From Adenanthera pavonina (taxonomy: Eukaryota > Streptophyta > Magnoliopsida > Fabales > Fabaceae), in assembly GCA_026686845.1 (NCBI GenBank), contig JAIVEN010000018.1:13859001-13923000 (forward strand): 64,000 nucleotides of DNA, written 5' to 3'. The notes beneath the pieces were generated by a model, which searched no databases, was not told the origin of the DNA, and worked only from the letters and a program-made list of their open reading frames with translations. This document shows, one piece after another, positions 22,922 to 33,729 of this stretch. Within the stretch, counting starts at the first letter, position 1, and the number at the start of each line of letters is the position of its first letter. The translations under genes were made by a program, and so were the position numbers.

Positions 22922-25492
22922 TTACAATTCATTGGGATTTACCATTCCCAATTCTCTTCTTATTTTGCAATGCCTGTCTTCTGGTAGAGGTTTGGTGAGT
23001 ATGTCAGCTAGTTGATCCTCTGTTGGGATGTATTCCAGCTTAACTTCTTCTTTCAGAACATGATCCCTTATGAAGTGGTGTCTAACCTCAATATGTTTCG
23101 TCCTTGAGTGCATGACAGGATTCTTAGTGATGTTTATGGCACTTTGATTATCACACATGATGGGTATCTCTTTCATTTTAACCTCAAGATCCTCAAGCTG
23201 CTGCTTCATCCAGATGACTTGGGCACAACAGCTTCCAGCTGCAACATACTCAGCTTCTGCAGTGGATAGAGCCACACTGTTTTGCTTTTTGCTGAACCAT
23301 GAAACCAGGGATCCTCCAAGAAACTGACAAGTTCCACTTGTGCTTTTTCTGTCAGTTTTGGATCCTGCAAAATCAGCATCAGTGTATCCTTTGAGATCTT
23401 CTCCATTGCTTTTTGGATACCAAAGACCCATCTGTGATGTTCCAATTAGATATCTGAAAATTCTTTTCATAGCTGTTGCATGGGTTTCTTTGGGGCATGA
23501 TTGGAACCTTGCACACATGCAGACACTGAACATAATGTCAGGTCTGCTGGCAGTTAGGTACAGCAGGGATCCAATCATTCTTCTATATTGAGTAATGTCA
23601 AATATTTTCCCATTTTCATCCATGTCCAGTTTGGTTGCAGTAGCCATAGGTGTTCCCATTGGCTTGGCATTCTCCATTCCAAACTTCTTTAACAGCTCCT
23701 TTAGATACTTGGATTGACTGAGAAAGATACCATCATTAAGCTGTCTGATTTGCAATCCAAGGAAGAAATTGAGTTCACCCATCATGGACATTTCGAATTC
23801 TCCCTGCATTAACTTAGAAAATTCCTTGCAAAGAGTTTCATTAGTAGCACCGAAAATAATATCATCAACATAGATTTGAACAATTAGTAAATCTTTATTC
23901 TCTTTCTTAGTAAATAAAGTTGTGTCAACTTTGCCTCTGTTAAACCCTTTTTCAGTCAGAAAATTGCTCAATCTTTCATACCAAGCTCTAGGGGCTTGTT
24001 TTAATCCATAAAGAGCTTTCTTCAGTTTATAGACATGGTTTGGTTTTGTAGAATCCTCAAAACCTGGAGGTTGATCTACATAAACCTCTTCCATGATATA
24101 TCCATTCAGAAAAGCACTTTTTACATCCATTTGATATAGCAAGATATTTTTCATGCATGCATAAGCTAGTAGAATTCTTATAGCTTCTAATCTGGCTACT
24201 GGTGCAAAGGTTTCTTCAAAATCAATACCTTCTTCTTGATTATACCCTTTAGCAACTAATCTAGCTTTATTTCTGATTATGGTTCCAGATTCATCAAGTT
24301 TGTTTCTGAAAACCCATTTGGTACCAATAACAGGATGATTTTTGGGTCTAGGTACTAAATCCCAAACTTGATTTCTTTCAAACTGATTTAGTTCATCTTG
24401 CATTGCCAAAATCCAGTAATCATCAGTTAAGGCTTCTTTAGCACATTTGGGTTCAATTTGAGAAATGAAAGCACAATTTAGCATTTGATCCCTTAACTGT
24501 TTTCTGGTTTTGACTCTCTCTTGAACATCTCCTATCACTTGATCAACAGGATGATTCCTTTGATATCTCCAAGCTCTAGGGAGTTCTTGAGATGTTTCTT
24601 CATTATTTTCTTCATCAAACTCTTGCTCCTGGATATCTTCCTCTATGTTAACAGATTCAGATATCTTTGGAGGTTCAGTTCTACTTTTATCGGAAATGCC
24701 CAGTTTTTCAAAATTGAAAGCAAGATCATCCTCATTGGTAAGATGTTTTGAAACAGTTTCATTTTCAATGAAAACCACATGCACAGATTCTTCTACCACA
24801 TTTGATCTTTTATTATAAACTCTATATGCCTTACTCCTACTAGAGTAGCCTAGAAATATACCTTCATCTGATTTGGCATCAAATTTACCTAGGTTTTCTT
24901 TGCCATTATTGTGAATGTAGCATTTGCATCCGAACACATGGAGATGGGACAGATTTGGCTTTCTCCCCTTGTACAGCTCGTATGGAGTCTTTCCCAGGAT
25001 GGGTCTGATGTATGCTCTGTTGATGATGTAACTTGCTGTGTTCACTGCATCAGCCCAGAACACTTGAGAAAGTTCCTTCTCATTCAGCATAGCTCTGGCC
25101 ATCTCCCCAATAGTTCTGTTCTTCCTTTCTACTACTCCATTCTGTTGAGGAGTCCTAGGAGCTGAGAAGTTATGGTCAATTCCATGCTCACTGCAGTACT
25201 CCAGGAAGTATGCATTTTCAAATTCTCCTCCATGATCTGATCTGATAGACACAATAGAGATACCTTTCTCATTTTGCACTTTCTTAACTAAGGTTACAAA
25301 TGCATCAAAGGTATCACTCTTAGAAGAAAGGAATAATGTCCAAGTAAATCTAGAATAATCATCAACAATTACAAGCACATACAGATTACCACCAAGACTT
25401 TTCACCCTAGATGGTCCAATTAAGTCCATATGCAGCAATTCAAGTGGTCTTGTTGTGGTAACTATGTTTTTAGATTTGAAGGATGATTTAAT
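22922..25492 (-). CDS. pol: Copia pol: integrase core, reverse transcriptase, RNase H
   Basis: Numbering residues from the ATG at 25438, the integrase core has D5, D68 and E104 (HMDLIGP, SDHGGEF, ERKNRT), a DD35E triad. The integrase C-terminal region follows (to about 330). RT runs from about 350 to 600 with the catalytic YVDD at 523-526 in the lineage-typical YVDDIIFGAT. RNase H spans about 683-815 (YTDADFAG, STAEAEY, DNQSA, RTKHIEVRHH). The frame is open from RT to RNase H to the stop at 22922. Upstream it continues in frame to a TAA at 25493-25495, so the ATG is only an internal Met. The enzyme would copy element RNA and integrate it. All catalytic residues named here are present. Confidence 0.93.
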   Translation of the reverse strand: MKSSFKSKNIVTTTRPLELLHMDLIGPSRVKSLGGNLYVLVIVDDYSRFTWTLFLSSKSDTFDAFVTLVKKVQNEKGISIVSIRSDHGGEFENAYFLEYCSEHGIDHNFSAPRTPQQNGVVERKNRTIGEMARAMLNEKELSQVFWADAVNTASYIINRAYIRPILGKTPYELYKGRKPNLSHLHVFGCKCYIHNNGKENLGKFDAKSDEGIFLGYSSRSKAYRVYNKRSNVVEESVHVVFIENETVSKHLTNEDDLAFNFEKLGISDKSRTEPPKISESVNIEEDIQEQEFDEENNEETSQELPRAWRYQRNHPVDQVIGDVQERVKTRKQLRDQMLNCAFISQIEPKCAKEALTDDYWILAMQDELNQFERNQVWDLVPRPKNHPVIGTKWVFRNKLDESGTIIRNKARLVAKGYNQEEGIDFEETFAPVARLEAIRILLAYACMKNILLYQMDVKSAFLNGYIMEEVYVDQPPGFEDSTKPNHVYKLKKALYGLKQAPRAWYERLSNFLTEKGFNRGKVDTTLFTKKENKDLLIVQIYVDDIIFGATNETLCKEFSKLMQGEFEMSMMGELNFFLGLQIRQLNDGIFLSQSKYLKELLKKFGMENAKPMGTPMATATKLDMDENGKIFDITQYRRMIGSLLYLTASRPDIMFSVCMCARFQSCPKETHATAMKRIFRYLIGTSQMGLWYPKSNGEDLKGYTDADFAGSKTDRKSTSGTCQFLGGSLVSWFSKKQNSVALSTAEAEYVAAGSCCAQVIWMKQQLEDLEVKMKEIPIMCDNQSAINITKNPVMHSRTKHIEVRHHFIRDHVLKEEVKLEYIPTEDQLADILTKPLPEDRHCKIRRELGMVNPNEL

Positions 25493-25783
25493 TTATTTTC
25501 CTTTTAAGCATGCATCACATTCTTTATCCTTTTCAAAAGATATTTTTGGCAAACCAGTAACTAGCTCATTTTTAACCAGTTTAGACAATTGATTCATATT
25601 GACATGAGCTAATCTCCTATGCCATAACCAACTATCGTTATTTTGACTAATTAAGCACACAGAATCTAAAGGAGGAAGTTCATCAAGGTCAATAGTATAG
25701 CAGTTACCATCCCTTTGAGCCTTGAGGATTACTCTGTGATCACTTTTTCTGATGACCAGGCAAAACTTTGAGTCAAACAGCAC
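25493..25783 (-). pseudogene. pol: Copia pol segment: integrase zinc-binding domain, bounded by stops
   Basis: 96 codons between TAG (25784-25786) and TAA (25493-25495), in the same frame as the large pol ORF. It contains the HHCC zinc-binding region of integrase (WLWHRRLAH ... CDACLKGK). The TAA replaces what is probably a CAA codon in related elements. Without suppression of both stops a full pol cannot be made. Confidence 0.85.
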
Positions 25784-26065
25784 CTAGTTTCCTTTGTCAC
25801 AAGTCTGACTCACGCTTAGCAGGTTGTGGTTGAGGCCAATCACAAACAGCACCTCTTCAATGGATGTTTCTGCATTTTTCCCCACAATGCCAATTCCAAC
25901 GATTTTGCCATATTGATCACCTCCAAAGGTCACATTTCCTCCTTTCTTGTCTCTAAGGGTGATGAACTTCTCCTTATCACCAGTCATGTGGCTTGAGCAG
26001 ACACTGTCCATATACCATTTGTTGCTTTTCTTAGCTTTAAGACAGACCTGCAAGTCAATATTCAT
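25784..26065 (-). pseudogene. pol: Copia pol segment: protease
   Basis: 93 codons from ATG 26065 to TAG 25784. The aspartic protease motif, normally D-S/T-G, reads WYMDSVCSSHMTGD, so the active-site Gly is Val. LNHNLLSVSQ marks the end of the domain. The ATG overlaps the gag stop as ATGA. Protease activity is doubtful because of the Val and the downstream stop. Confidence 0.85.
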
Positions 26066-26973
26066 GTTTTCCTTTTAGGTACCCAAATTTGCTTGGGTCC
26101 TTTTTGGTTAGTAGATCTTTCCCTAGATGCGGATGCAACTCTGGGAACCCATTCAATTCTCCTGCTAAGTCCATTTTTCTTTAAAATACAAGAACTGGAA
26201 ATGTGTCCCTTTTTGTTGCAGAAATGACAGGTAGTGAAGGGACTACTAGATTGAGAGGCAGGAAGAAAACAATGCAGATAATACTTTTGTCTAACATGCC
26301 TTGGTTGATCATATGTTTCAATATGATGTGATGCATTAGTTTTCTTTTCATTGTTCTCAGCATGCACAAAATGTCTTCTATATGCATTTTGGTTTTTCTT
26401 CCTAATCTTTTCCTGAACAGCACATGGATCATAGCCAAGACCAGCTTTTCCTTGTGAAATTCTTTGGCTCCCCATCAATGCAAACAACATATCTTTTCCT
26501 CTAGTGAGCCTAGACATGCTTTTGACTAAGTAATCATTAGTTTGTTTAAGTTCAGTGCATGAAGTACAACAGACAGATTCAGCAGTAGGTAAAGAAGTAA
26601 TTTCAGAGATTGTGTTTTGAGATTCCAACTTATTTATTTTCTTCTTTGCCAGTTTTAGTTCTTTAGCAACTTTAATGAAATCATCATGAAGCTCATGAAA
26701 AGCATCCAGCAATTCAGAATAGGAAGGTTCAGATTCATATACCTCTTCATCCTGATCACTGCTGTATGAGGGTGTAGCTTCTTCATAAGCAAGTGCCATT
26801 AGACAAATGTTGGCAATCTCATCTTCATCTTCTTCTTCCTCGTCTGAGTTGTTGCCCCATATGGATGAGATGTACGCCTTCTTCTTTTTCCCTTTGTCAG
26901 CACCTTTCTTTTCTTTTTCTTGCTTCTTGATTCTCCTCTGGCTTCTTCTATTGCTGTCACCTTGGGCTGCCAT
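26062..26973 (-). pseudogene. gag: Copia gag, C-terminal part with zinc knuckle
   Basis: This frame carries an acidic run (NNSDEEEEDEDE), a coiled-coil-like stretch (ELKLAKKKINKLES), a zinc knuckle CHFCNKKGHISSSC of the CX2CX4HX4C type, and the ending IWVPKRK typical of copia gag-pol junctions. It is out of frame with the N-terminal gag. Its nominal ATG at 26973 lies inside the overlap with that frame and is not the true start. Confidence 0.85.
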
Positions 26974-27581
26974 TCCAGAGGGAGAGCTCTGAGAATTTTT
27001 CTCACTTTCTCTGATTGAGTGTATTCCTTTCCTAGGCTCTTTAGTTGATTCACAATGAGAGTGAATCTCTTTTGGAGCTCCTTTACAGTTTCTCCTTCAG
27101 ACATCCTGAAGCTCTCATACTCTCCAATGCACGTATTGAGTCTGTTCTCCCTGACCCCAGATGTCCCTTCATGTGCAATCTGCAGAGTGTCCCACATCCC
27201 TTTTGCAGTGGTGCATTGTGAGACCCTGTAGAATTCGTCCTGGTTCAGGGCACTGACTAAACAATGCTTTGCTTTAAAATTCAGTAGGACTCTCCTTCTG
27301 TCTTCATCATTCCACTCTGCTTCCAGCTTCTCTTTGTATCTTCCATCTTCAGTTAGAGCCATTGGGACGAAATCTCCTTTATCAATGACTGACCAGATGT
27401 CAAGATCAATTGATTGGAGGTAGATCTGCATCCTCATCTTCCAGTACCCATAATGCTCTCCACTGAAGCCTGGTGGTCTGTTAGTGTTGTTCCCTTCAGG
27501 AAGTATACTCTCTCCAAAGCCAGCCATCTTTGTTCCCGGACTGTAAAATCCTTTGAATGGGAATCCGGGCTCTGATACCAC
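26799..27581 (-). pseudogene. gag: Copia gag, N-terminal part (frameshifted)
   Basis: The true start is probably at or near MAGFGESILPEGNN (about 27527). It has the gag core of copia elements: FSGEHYGYWKMRMQIYL, CLVSALNQDEFYRVS, AKGMWDTLQIAHEGT, LQKRFTLIVNQL and LRALPLEWQPKVTAI. After TAIEEA the frame is lost: the usual gag segment between this point and the Lys-rich run appears deleted, with a change of frame near 26930-26960. The protein would form the virus-like particle shell. Confidence 0.85.
27563..27580 (-). other. Copia primer-binding site
   Basis: On the minus strand TGGTATCAGAGCCCGG follows the LTR end GCTAACA after two bases. It matches the complement of the initiator tRNA-Met 3' end. 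Confidence 0.92.
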
Positions 27582-27582
27582 T

Positions 27583-29303
27583 TGTTAGCAAGGCTGACTT
27601 CCCAAGAGGGGGGGTGAATTGGGAAGATTAAAATTTTTCTGCACAAAGTAAAGTAAGTGAAGATATCACAGTATAATGAAAACAATGTGTAAAACAGAGC
27701 AAGCTGAAAAGTAGAGATAAGGAGAAGAAAACTCAGTGATTTATCCTGGTTCGGTCTATCCACTTGACCTACATCCAGTCCCCAAGACACCTCTTGAGAT
27801 TTATCCACTATCCAACAAGAATTTCAACGGGCTTCTTGCTAAAGCCACAGTACACGAGTATGCTCTGTTCTGAGCTCTCTCAAACTCTCTAAGCACTTTC
27901 TCTATGTGCTTCCCAATCCCCTTGTGAATACCCCTCACAAGTAAATCTATCTTCCAGATGAAGAGTAGATTATTTACAAATGAATAACTCTCTTGAATAG
28001 AGTAGATATGAAGCTTTAAGTACAAATAATGAAGTTGGAAGCGTAAAAGCTTTTAAGATGAAGATTCAGCAGAAATTCAGTATATACAAGTTTGATTCGT
28101 TACCCACAACTTCAAATGATATTGTATTTATAGATTTAGGTCTCAAATATCCATTAGAGACTAAATCTATCCGTTGGGGAAGTTATCCAACGGTTACTCT
28201 GAAAAACTATTCGTTTACCAACCGCATTTAATATTTCTGACATACAGAAATTCGAATTTTGGTTGGCCAACAGACAAATTTTGAGGGAACCGAAGGTTAA
28301 AGCTTCCAACGTTAAAATACGAAGTTCGTCTGTCCATAGAGTGAAATTCGAATTTTGAAACTTATAAAATATTTTCACAATGTGACATACGAATTTTCAA
28401 GAAGAAAGTTTTTCTGTAAATCGTGAACAGTGTTTTCAATTTTCTACAGTACCCTCGAAATTCGAATTTTGGATGCCCAAAATTCGTCTGTCCATTGAAC
28501 GTTCAAAGAGGCACAGTAGTTCACTTTCTTTGAAATTCGAATTTTGGCATAGTGAAATTCGTCTGTCAGAGACCAGTTTTGAGACTTAAATCATTCTTGA
28601 TCTCAGATGAACTTTATCAAACTTTCAGACGAATTTCTTCTATTTTCTCAAGTTTTGTTTTGTCTGAAATTCGAATTTTGAAAGAGTGAAATTCGAATGT
28701 CACAAAGTAGCTCCTTTGACTCAGATGAAAATTCGAATGTTGCTAAGTCAAAGTTCGTCTGTCAGAGAGCATTTTTCAAACTTAGTTTCTTCTTGATTTC
28801 AGATGAACTTTAGCATAGTTTCAGACGAATTTCTTTGGTTTTCACAAATTGCATTTTGTCTGAAATTCAAATTTTGAAACTGTGAAGTTTGTCTGTCACA
28901 AAAAGGCTTCTTTCAGACTTGATGAAAATTCGAATTTTGAATGATCAAAATTCGTCTGACAGAGGGACACCTCTCCAGACTTATTCAGTTTTAGCTCGAA
29001 ATTCGAATTTCCAAAAGCAAAGTTCGAATTTCCAACTTGACAGTTCAGTTATACTTTCAAACTTCGTCTGTTTGTGAGTATTTTTCAAATAAGTAAAGAT
29101 TTAACTTCAAATCAAGGTTTGAAAACGTCTTTTACTCAAATCAAAATCTTTTACCCAATCTAAACAAAAACTAAAGATCTTACAAAAGATCTAATAGCGA
29201 ATACTCAGAAAATTTTCACTTGAAACAGCTTTGATCTCCTTTGATATCTTCAATCCAAGCTCTTGAGTGTTGATTTGGAATCATCAAAACTCTTGATCCA
29301 ACA
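27583..29303 (-). repeat. Copia 5' LTR (1721 bp)
   Basis: The 5' LTR in element orientation, which would drive transcription. The motif field lies at about 28210-29085. Differences from the other LTR are mostly single transitions. Confidence 0.93.
28125..28134 (-). promoter_or_regulatory. TATA-like box of the copia 5' LTR
   Basis: TCTATAAATA on the minus strand, conserved in both LTRs. Transcription would start a few tens of bases to its left. The motif field lies upstream of it in element orientation, where enhancers are expected. Confidence 0.6.
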
Positions 29304-29308
29304 AAAAT

Positions 29309-30833
29309 TGGAAGAAAATCCAAGAAAATTTGTAAGTATTTCTCTTATGACTTCCAAGTGTTCTTGTACCTTTTCTTGGTTGTTTGGCTTAAGTTTCCAT
29401 GAAATATTTTCTTTCTCATCTATGTACAACTTCAGTCTAAGCTTGTTTGAGTGTGAGGAGTTGTTTTAAAGCCATAAAATCATGATTAGGTATGAGATTT
29501 TGCAAAAGGAAGTAAGTATAGTATGATTTAAGCAAGTTTTGAGAAAAACAAAATTCTCTTCCTATAAGTCAGATTTTGATCAATTTAATATGATGGGAAG
29601 GAGTTGGATTTTCATTGTTTTGATGTTAAAAATGGATTCCTTGGGTCCAAATTAGCTAAGAACAAGTGTTGGACTTAAGAAAAAGCTTAAGATAAACTAT
29701 ATGAAATTTTAGGGTTCAAGTGAGTTTTTATGAGGAAACCCTTTGATTCAAATGATTTAGTGAATATTGAATGACGTTTTAGGACTTTTGGGAGTTCAGG
29801 AAAGCTAGTGGAAATTTTGGTTCCAAGTGCAAAAGCAAATAAAAACATAAAAGGTAGTTTGGTTTATTTTATTGCAATATGTTATTCTTTGTTGTTTCCA
29901 TGATTATATCTTGTTGCTATATTGTTCTTGTATTGTTTTGTGACTGGTTTTGGCTATAAAATGAGGGGTTTTGTTTCTCAGGATTTCCATTTTCTAAGGG
30001 GGAACTCTGCCAAAATTTTTACTTGACAATATGGTATTTTAATGATTTATGTACTTATATGTGAAATAAAGTAGCTACTGAGATTTTCCCAAATCTCACC
30101 CCAAGCACTAACCTTATTGGTTCAAGTGATGGCAAGACCTCCCAGAAGACAAGAGGCAAGGAGAAGATTAATGATTATTAGATTTATAGCCACCTTGATT
30201 GCTTGTTTTCTTATAATTATGTATGAAATCATCTATATTTTCCTGAAACTATGTCTTCCTGCAATAATGTTCCGTTAGAGATCTTGTGATCTTAGGAACA
30301 TATTTTGGAAAAGTTTGAATTATGTAAGTATGCTATGTATTTAGTTTGGAAGTTGGTATGTAAATCTGTCCATTATGCGCACGTATCAGTCATATGATTA
30401 CTGTTTATTTCAAATTCAGTTTTCTATATTTGTGTTGTATATGGTTGGATAGTAGACAGAGATAGGTTTCCAAAGAGCTAAAGATCACTTAATTTGGATA
30501 AGTGTGAAAATAGTTATGAATTTTTGAAGATGGCTCAAAAAATCTGCAAAAGTAGTCTTGAATAAATGAACAATAGAATTGGATGAATTTTTTGAATGAA
30601 TTGGCCCAATTAAATTCTAGTTATATATTTTTCCCATGTAGGAAATGTTTTTAGTTATTTTTAGAAATTGAATCATTTTCATATGATTTTTCTAAAATTA
30701 GTTATGATTTTACAAGCCAGGAAAACCGAATTACCAAATGAATAGTATTTTGAAAATTTGAATTTTTCTCATTTGATCTTTTATTGATTCAAGCTTCTAA
30801 ATTAGCTCATTTAACATCACATATACTATTACA
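29309..30833 (+). repeat. LTR-like repeat, family A copy 3, right part
   Basis: The continuation of the repeat cut at 17738. It aligns with 3700-5348 (CATTTTCTAAGGG, AATCTCACCCCAAG, GGTTCAAGT.ATGG, AATCACTTAATTTGGA) and ends near ACTATTACA at 30833. Removal of the copia element and one AAAAT restores a continuous repeat. Confidence 0.55.
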
Positions 30834-31065
30834 CATGAGAAATAATGTAAGAAAGCAAGGCATGACACATTTGTTGTAATTTACTACTGTGACAGTGTAG
30901 AAAATCCCTAGTAATTCAAGAAGATTGGATGTAGGTCAAAGAGAACCGAACCAGGATAACTTGTTTTGTGTGATTTTTCTTATCCATTTACTTTTAACTT
31001 ATTCTCTAGTTCTATCAATTTTTTTTATATTTGATTCTGCCAATATCATTTGATCTGTTGCTTTT
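30834..31065 (+). repeat. Probable copia-type LTR piece (continuation of 16403-16827)
   Basis: ATCCCTAGTAATTCAAGAAGA and AGAGAACCGAACCAGGATAA are text typical of copia LTR R-U5 regions. The piece ends where the solo LTR starting at 31066 begins. Confidence 0.35.
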
Positions 31066-31289
31066 TGATAGGGATCCTGCAAGTATATAGGGTCAATCGC
31101 AGTAATAAAAGGTCTTCGGAGTATTCCAGAGGTCGAACCTAAGAGAGGTAGTAGATTTATCAGTCAAAACTTTTAATTTCAAAAACAAGTAATAATCAAA
31201 TTAAGAATTCAAATTTAAAAGAAAAGAAATAGAAAACAAAATCAAGTTCGAGTTTGATTCAGTTTTAAAAAGGTCAAAGGATCAGGATT

Positions 31290-33690
31290 TGTGACACCTT
31301 ACCTCCTAACACCTCCTGACTCGACCAAACACTTCAAAACTCAACCAACCACACCCCCAACAACTCAAAACAACTTCTCAAAACTTTGAACCAGCGGAAA
31401 CAGACCCGAAAGTGCCAGAAAATGGGCTAGGGCTGTGGCCGCTACAGTACTACCGCGGCTCCGACCTCCCCTGTTCTGCACTCACTTCTGGCCTTACTGG
31501 TGCCACAGCCTAAAGACTGGCACCGCGGTGCCCCATGCTAATATTCCATATTAGTAATTTCCATGCTCTAGGGTGAACTTTCGATGCACATAACTTTAAG
31601 CTCTGACCTCTAATTGACATGATTCTAACTCTTACAAGTCAATCTAGTCTCCGTCTAGCCATAGACACCACTTTCACCTTAATCCAACTCCGTATGGAGA
31701 TGTTGGACCCCCGACACAGTTTTGGCCACTTATTAATAAAAACTCACTACTAACCATCTCTAATTGCCGCCAAAGGCAACTGATCACTCAGACCATTTAT
31801 ATAGGTCCAAAACCCCCAAACCAACTTGTTCAAAGAGGTTTCACCCCAAAGGAACTACTCCTCTGGGATTTGACCCCTTGAGACCCATACCTGACAAAAC
31901 AGGCTACAGGCCCTAAAATATACTAATTAGGCCCAAACCACTCTCAGCTTACAAACACTATCATACTGACTTCTCAACCTCCCAAAACCATGCAACTATA
32001 CATACAACATACATAGCCATACATACATTCATCCATAAACATCCTCATCAATATCATACGTCTATTACAAACCATTCTATCCTACATGGCACATGATACA
32101 ATATCCAATATACAAATACTACATAGACCATTCCCACATACGTAGCTTCTCCCGTATCTTCTCTGAAGTAGTGCCAGAACCATCACCTGAAAGGTTAGTT
32201 CATGGAAGAGGGGTGTGAGACAATATCTAAGTAACCAGGGACAACCACACACACACACACATATATATCTCATGCAACTCATGTATGCAATATGAAATGA
32301 ATGGTATGCATGTCTCCCTTACACACAGCTAGAACCACGGGCTATCGTCATAACATGATATTTCATATTGGTAACTCCCTTCCAACAGTCGGTGAAGACC
32401 GATTCTGGGATATTACCAAGCTCACCTTACACTAATGCAACCTGGCCAAAGGTTACACTAGTGCTCAGACCATGACTCTCCTTTTCTTAGACCACCTCGA
32501 ATTAGTGGTGATTTAGGGAATGTGCAATCCACTGTCGCCTGGCTCCCTTGGCCATAGGGGAGGATTTAGTGACAAGGATCCCAACCTAATTCTCCCTAAT
32601 CATATCTTATATTATCATATTTCATATCATCATGTATCATATCATCATCACCACCCAATCCACTGTATATCACAATCTCACATTGTCATGTGGTGATGCT
32701 CATATATCATCATATAATCATCATCATCATATCACAATGTCATGTAAGCATCATTCATGCCATGCCAATATCATCATCATAATCATCGTCTAGCTATGTT
32801 CATACCACGATACATAGAAGACAGCACACACACATATATCAATATCATGGTATGAAAGATACATGCATATATATATAAATATACATACTATCATGCAATA
32901 CAATACAAACAAAGAAACACCCAGTTATCTCAGGTTGTCAATACCACATATGTGAGTTCCACAGAATTCTTGAATTGTCCAACATGCATGAACCTCTCTC
33001 GGTTAACCAAATAACCTTCATAATAACACAATTCTTCCATTAACACAATATACCAATAACCAAACATCATAATTCAACTACCTTAGGCATAACCCAAGTT
33101 GCAACACCCTTTTTCATGTATCATTAAGCTCCTAAGAACCATTCAAACACCAAACAATCCCTTACACTTCGGATTTGTCACACTCTCAACCAAGAACAAC
33201 TTACGCTTAAGCTCTAAACACATATACTCCCTTCAAAACTCACACCCAAGCAACAACAACACCAAAACACACTTCCTCAACCCTATTTCATCCATTTTAA
33301 TTGGTGGATTTCATCCAAAACTGAAGATCCAACCTCAAAACCCCAAATTTCAATCGAAGAAAATGGAGAGGGTGGAGTAGAGAACACTTACCAACTTGAA
33401 TCCAAGCTTCCAGAGGTTGAAAACAACTCCCAATGGTCGAATCCAAAAAACCTAGCTGATCTCCTCGGTTTCTCCTCCATTTCTTTCTTTTATGTTCATC
33501 CGAGCTGATCTCCCTTACCGCGGCTCCACCAATTTCAGCTGAAATAATGTCACTGGAATGGTTCTCATCACAGCGGCCCTACTTCTTACCATGACATGAA
33601 GCTTTTCTAGACTCCACTTGAGCTTTTCTCCATCCTGTTTCCTCCAGTCCTGATCACAATGCCAAGAAAAATGACATGAGGAGTGTTACA
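31290..33690 (-). repeat. Gypsy 3' LTR (2401 bp)
   Basis: Its ends are TGTGACACC and GTGTTACA on the plus strand. From 31784 to 33436 it is identical to the other LTR, whereas the outer parts differ at many sites. It includes a (CA)n(TA)n microsatellite near 32248-32268 and ATCATC repeats near 32630-32790. Confidence 0.9.
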
Positions 33691-33704
33691 CTCTCCCCTC
33701 CTTA
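33691..33704 (-). other. Gypsy polypurine tract
   Basis: AAGGAGGGGAGAG on the minus strand directly precedes the 3' LTR. Confidence 0.85.
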
Positions 33705-33729
33705 TAAAAATTTCATCCTCAAAATTTCA

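Larger units (their letters stand above)
17739..29303 (-). mobile_element. SIRE/Maximus-type Ty1/copia retrotransposon, 11,565 bp
   Basis: A complete insertion with LTRs of exactly equal length (1721 bp), a 5-bp target duplication AAAAT (17734-17738 and 29304-29308), an initiator tRNA-Met primer-binding site, a polypurine tract, gag, a copia-order pol (protease, integrase, RT, RNase H) and an extra ORF after pol. Large size, long LTRs and the extra ORF fit the SIRE/Maximus lineage. By eye about 21 substitutions separate the LTRs (about 1.2%), which suggests a recent insertion, roughly half a million years at the commonly used grass rate. The coding region is already broken: a gag frameshift with apparent deletion, two in-frame stops in pol, one in the extra ORF. 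Confidence 0.93.

Noticed and set aside
32082..33380. 66- and 93-codon frames repeated exactly at 39287-40585
   Set aside because: They are chance frames in the identical central tract of the gypsy LTRs.
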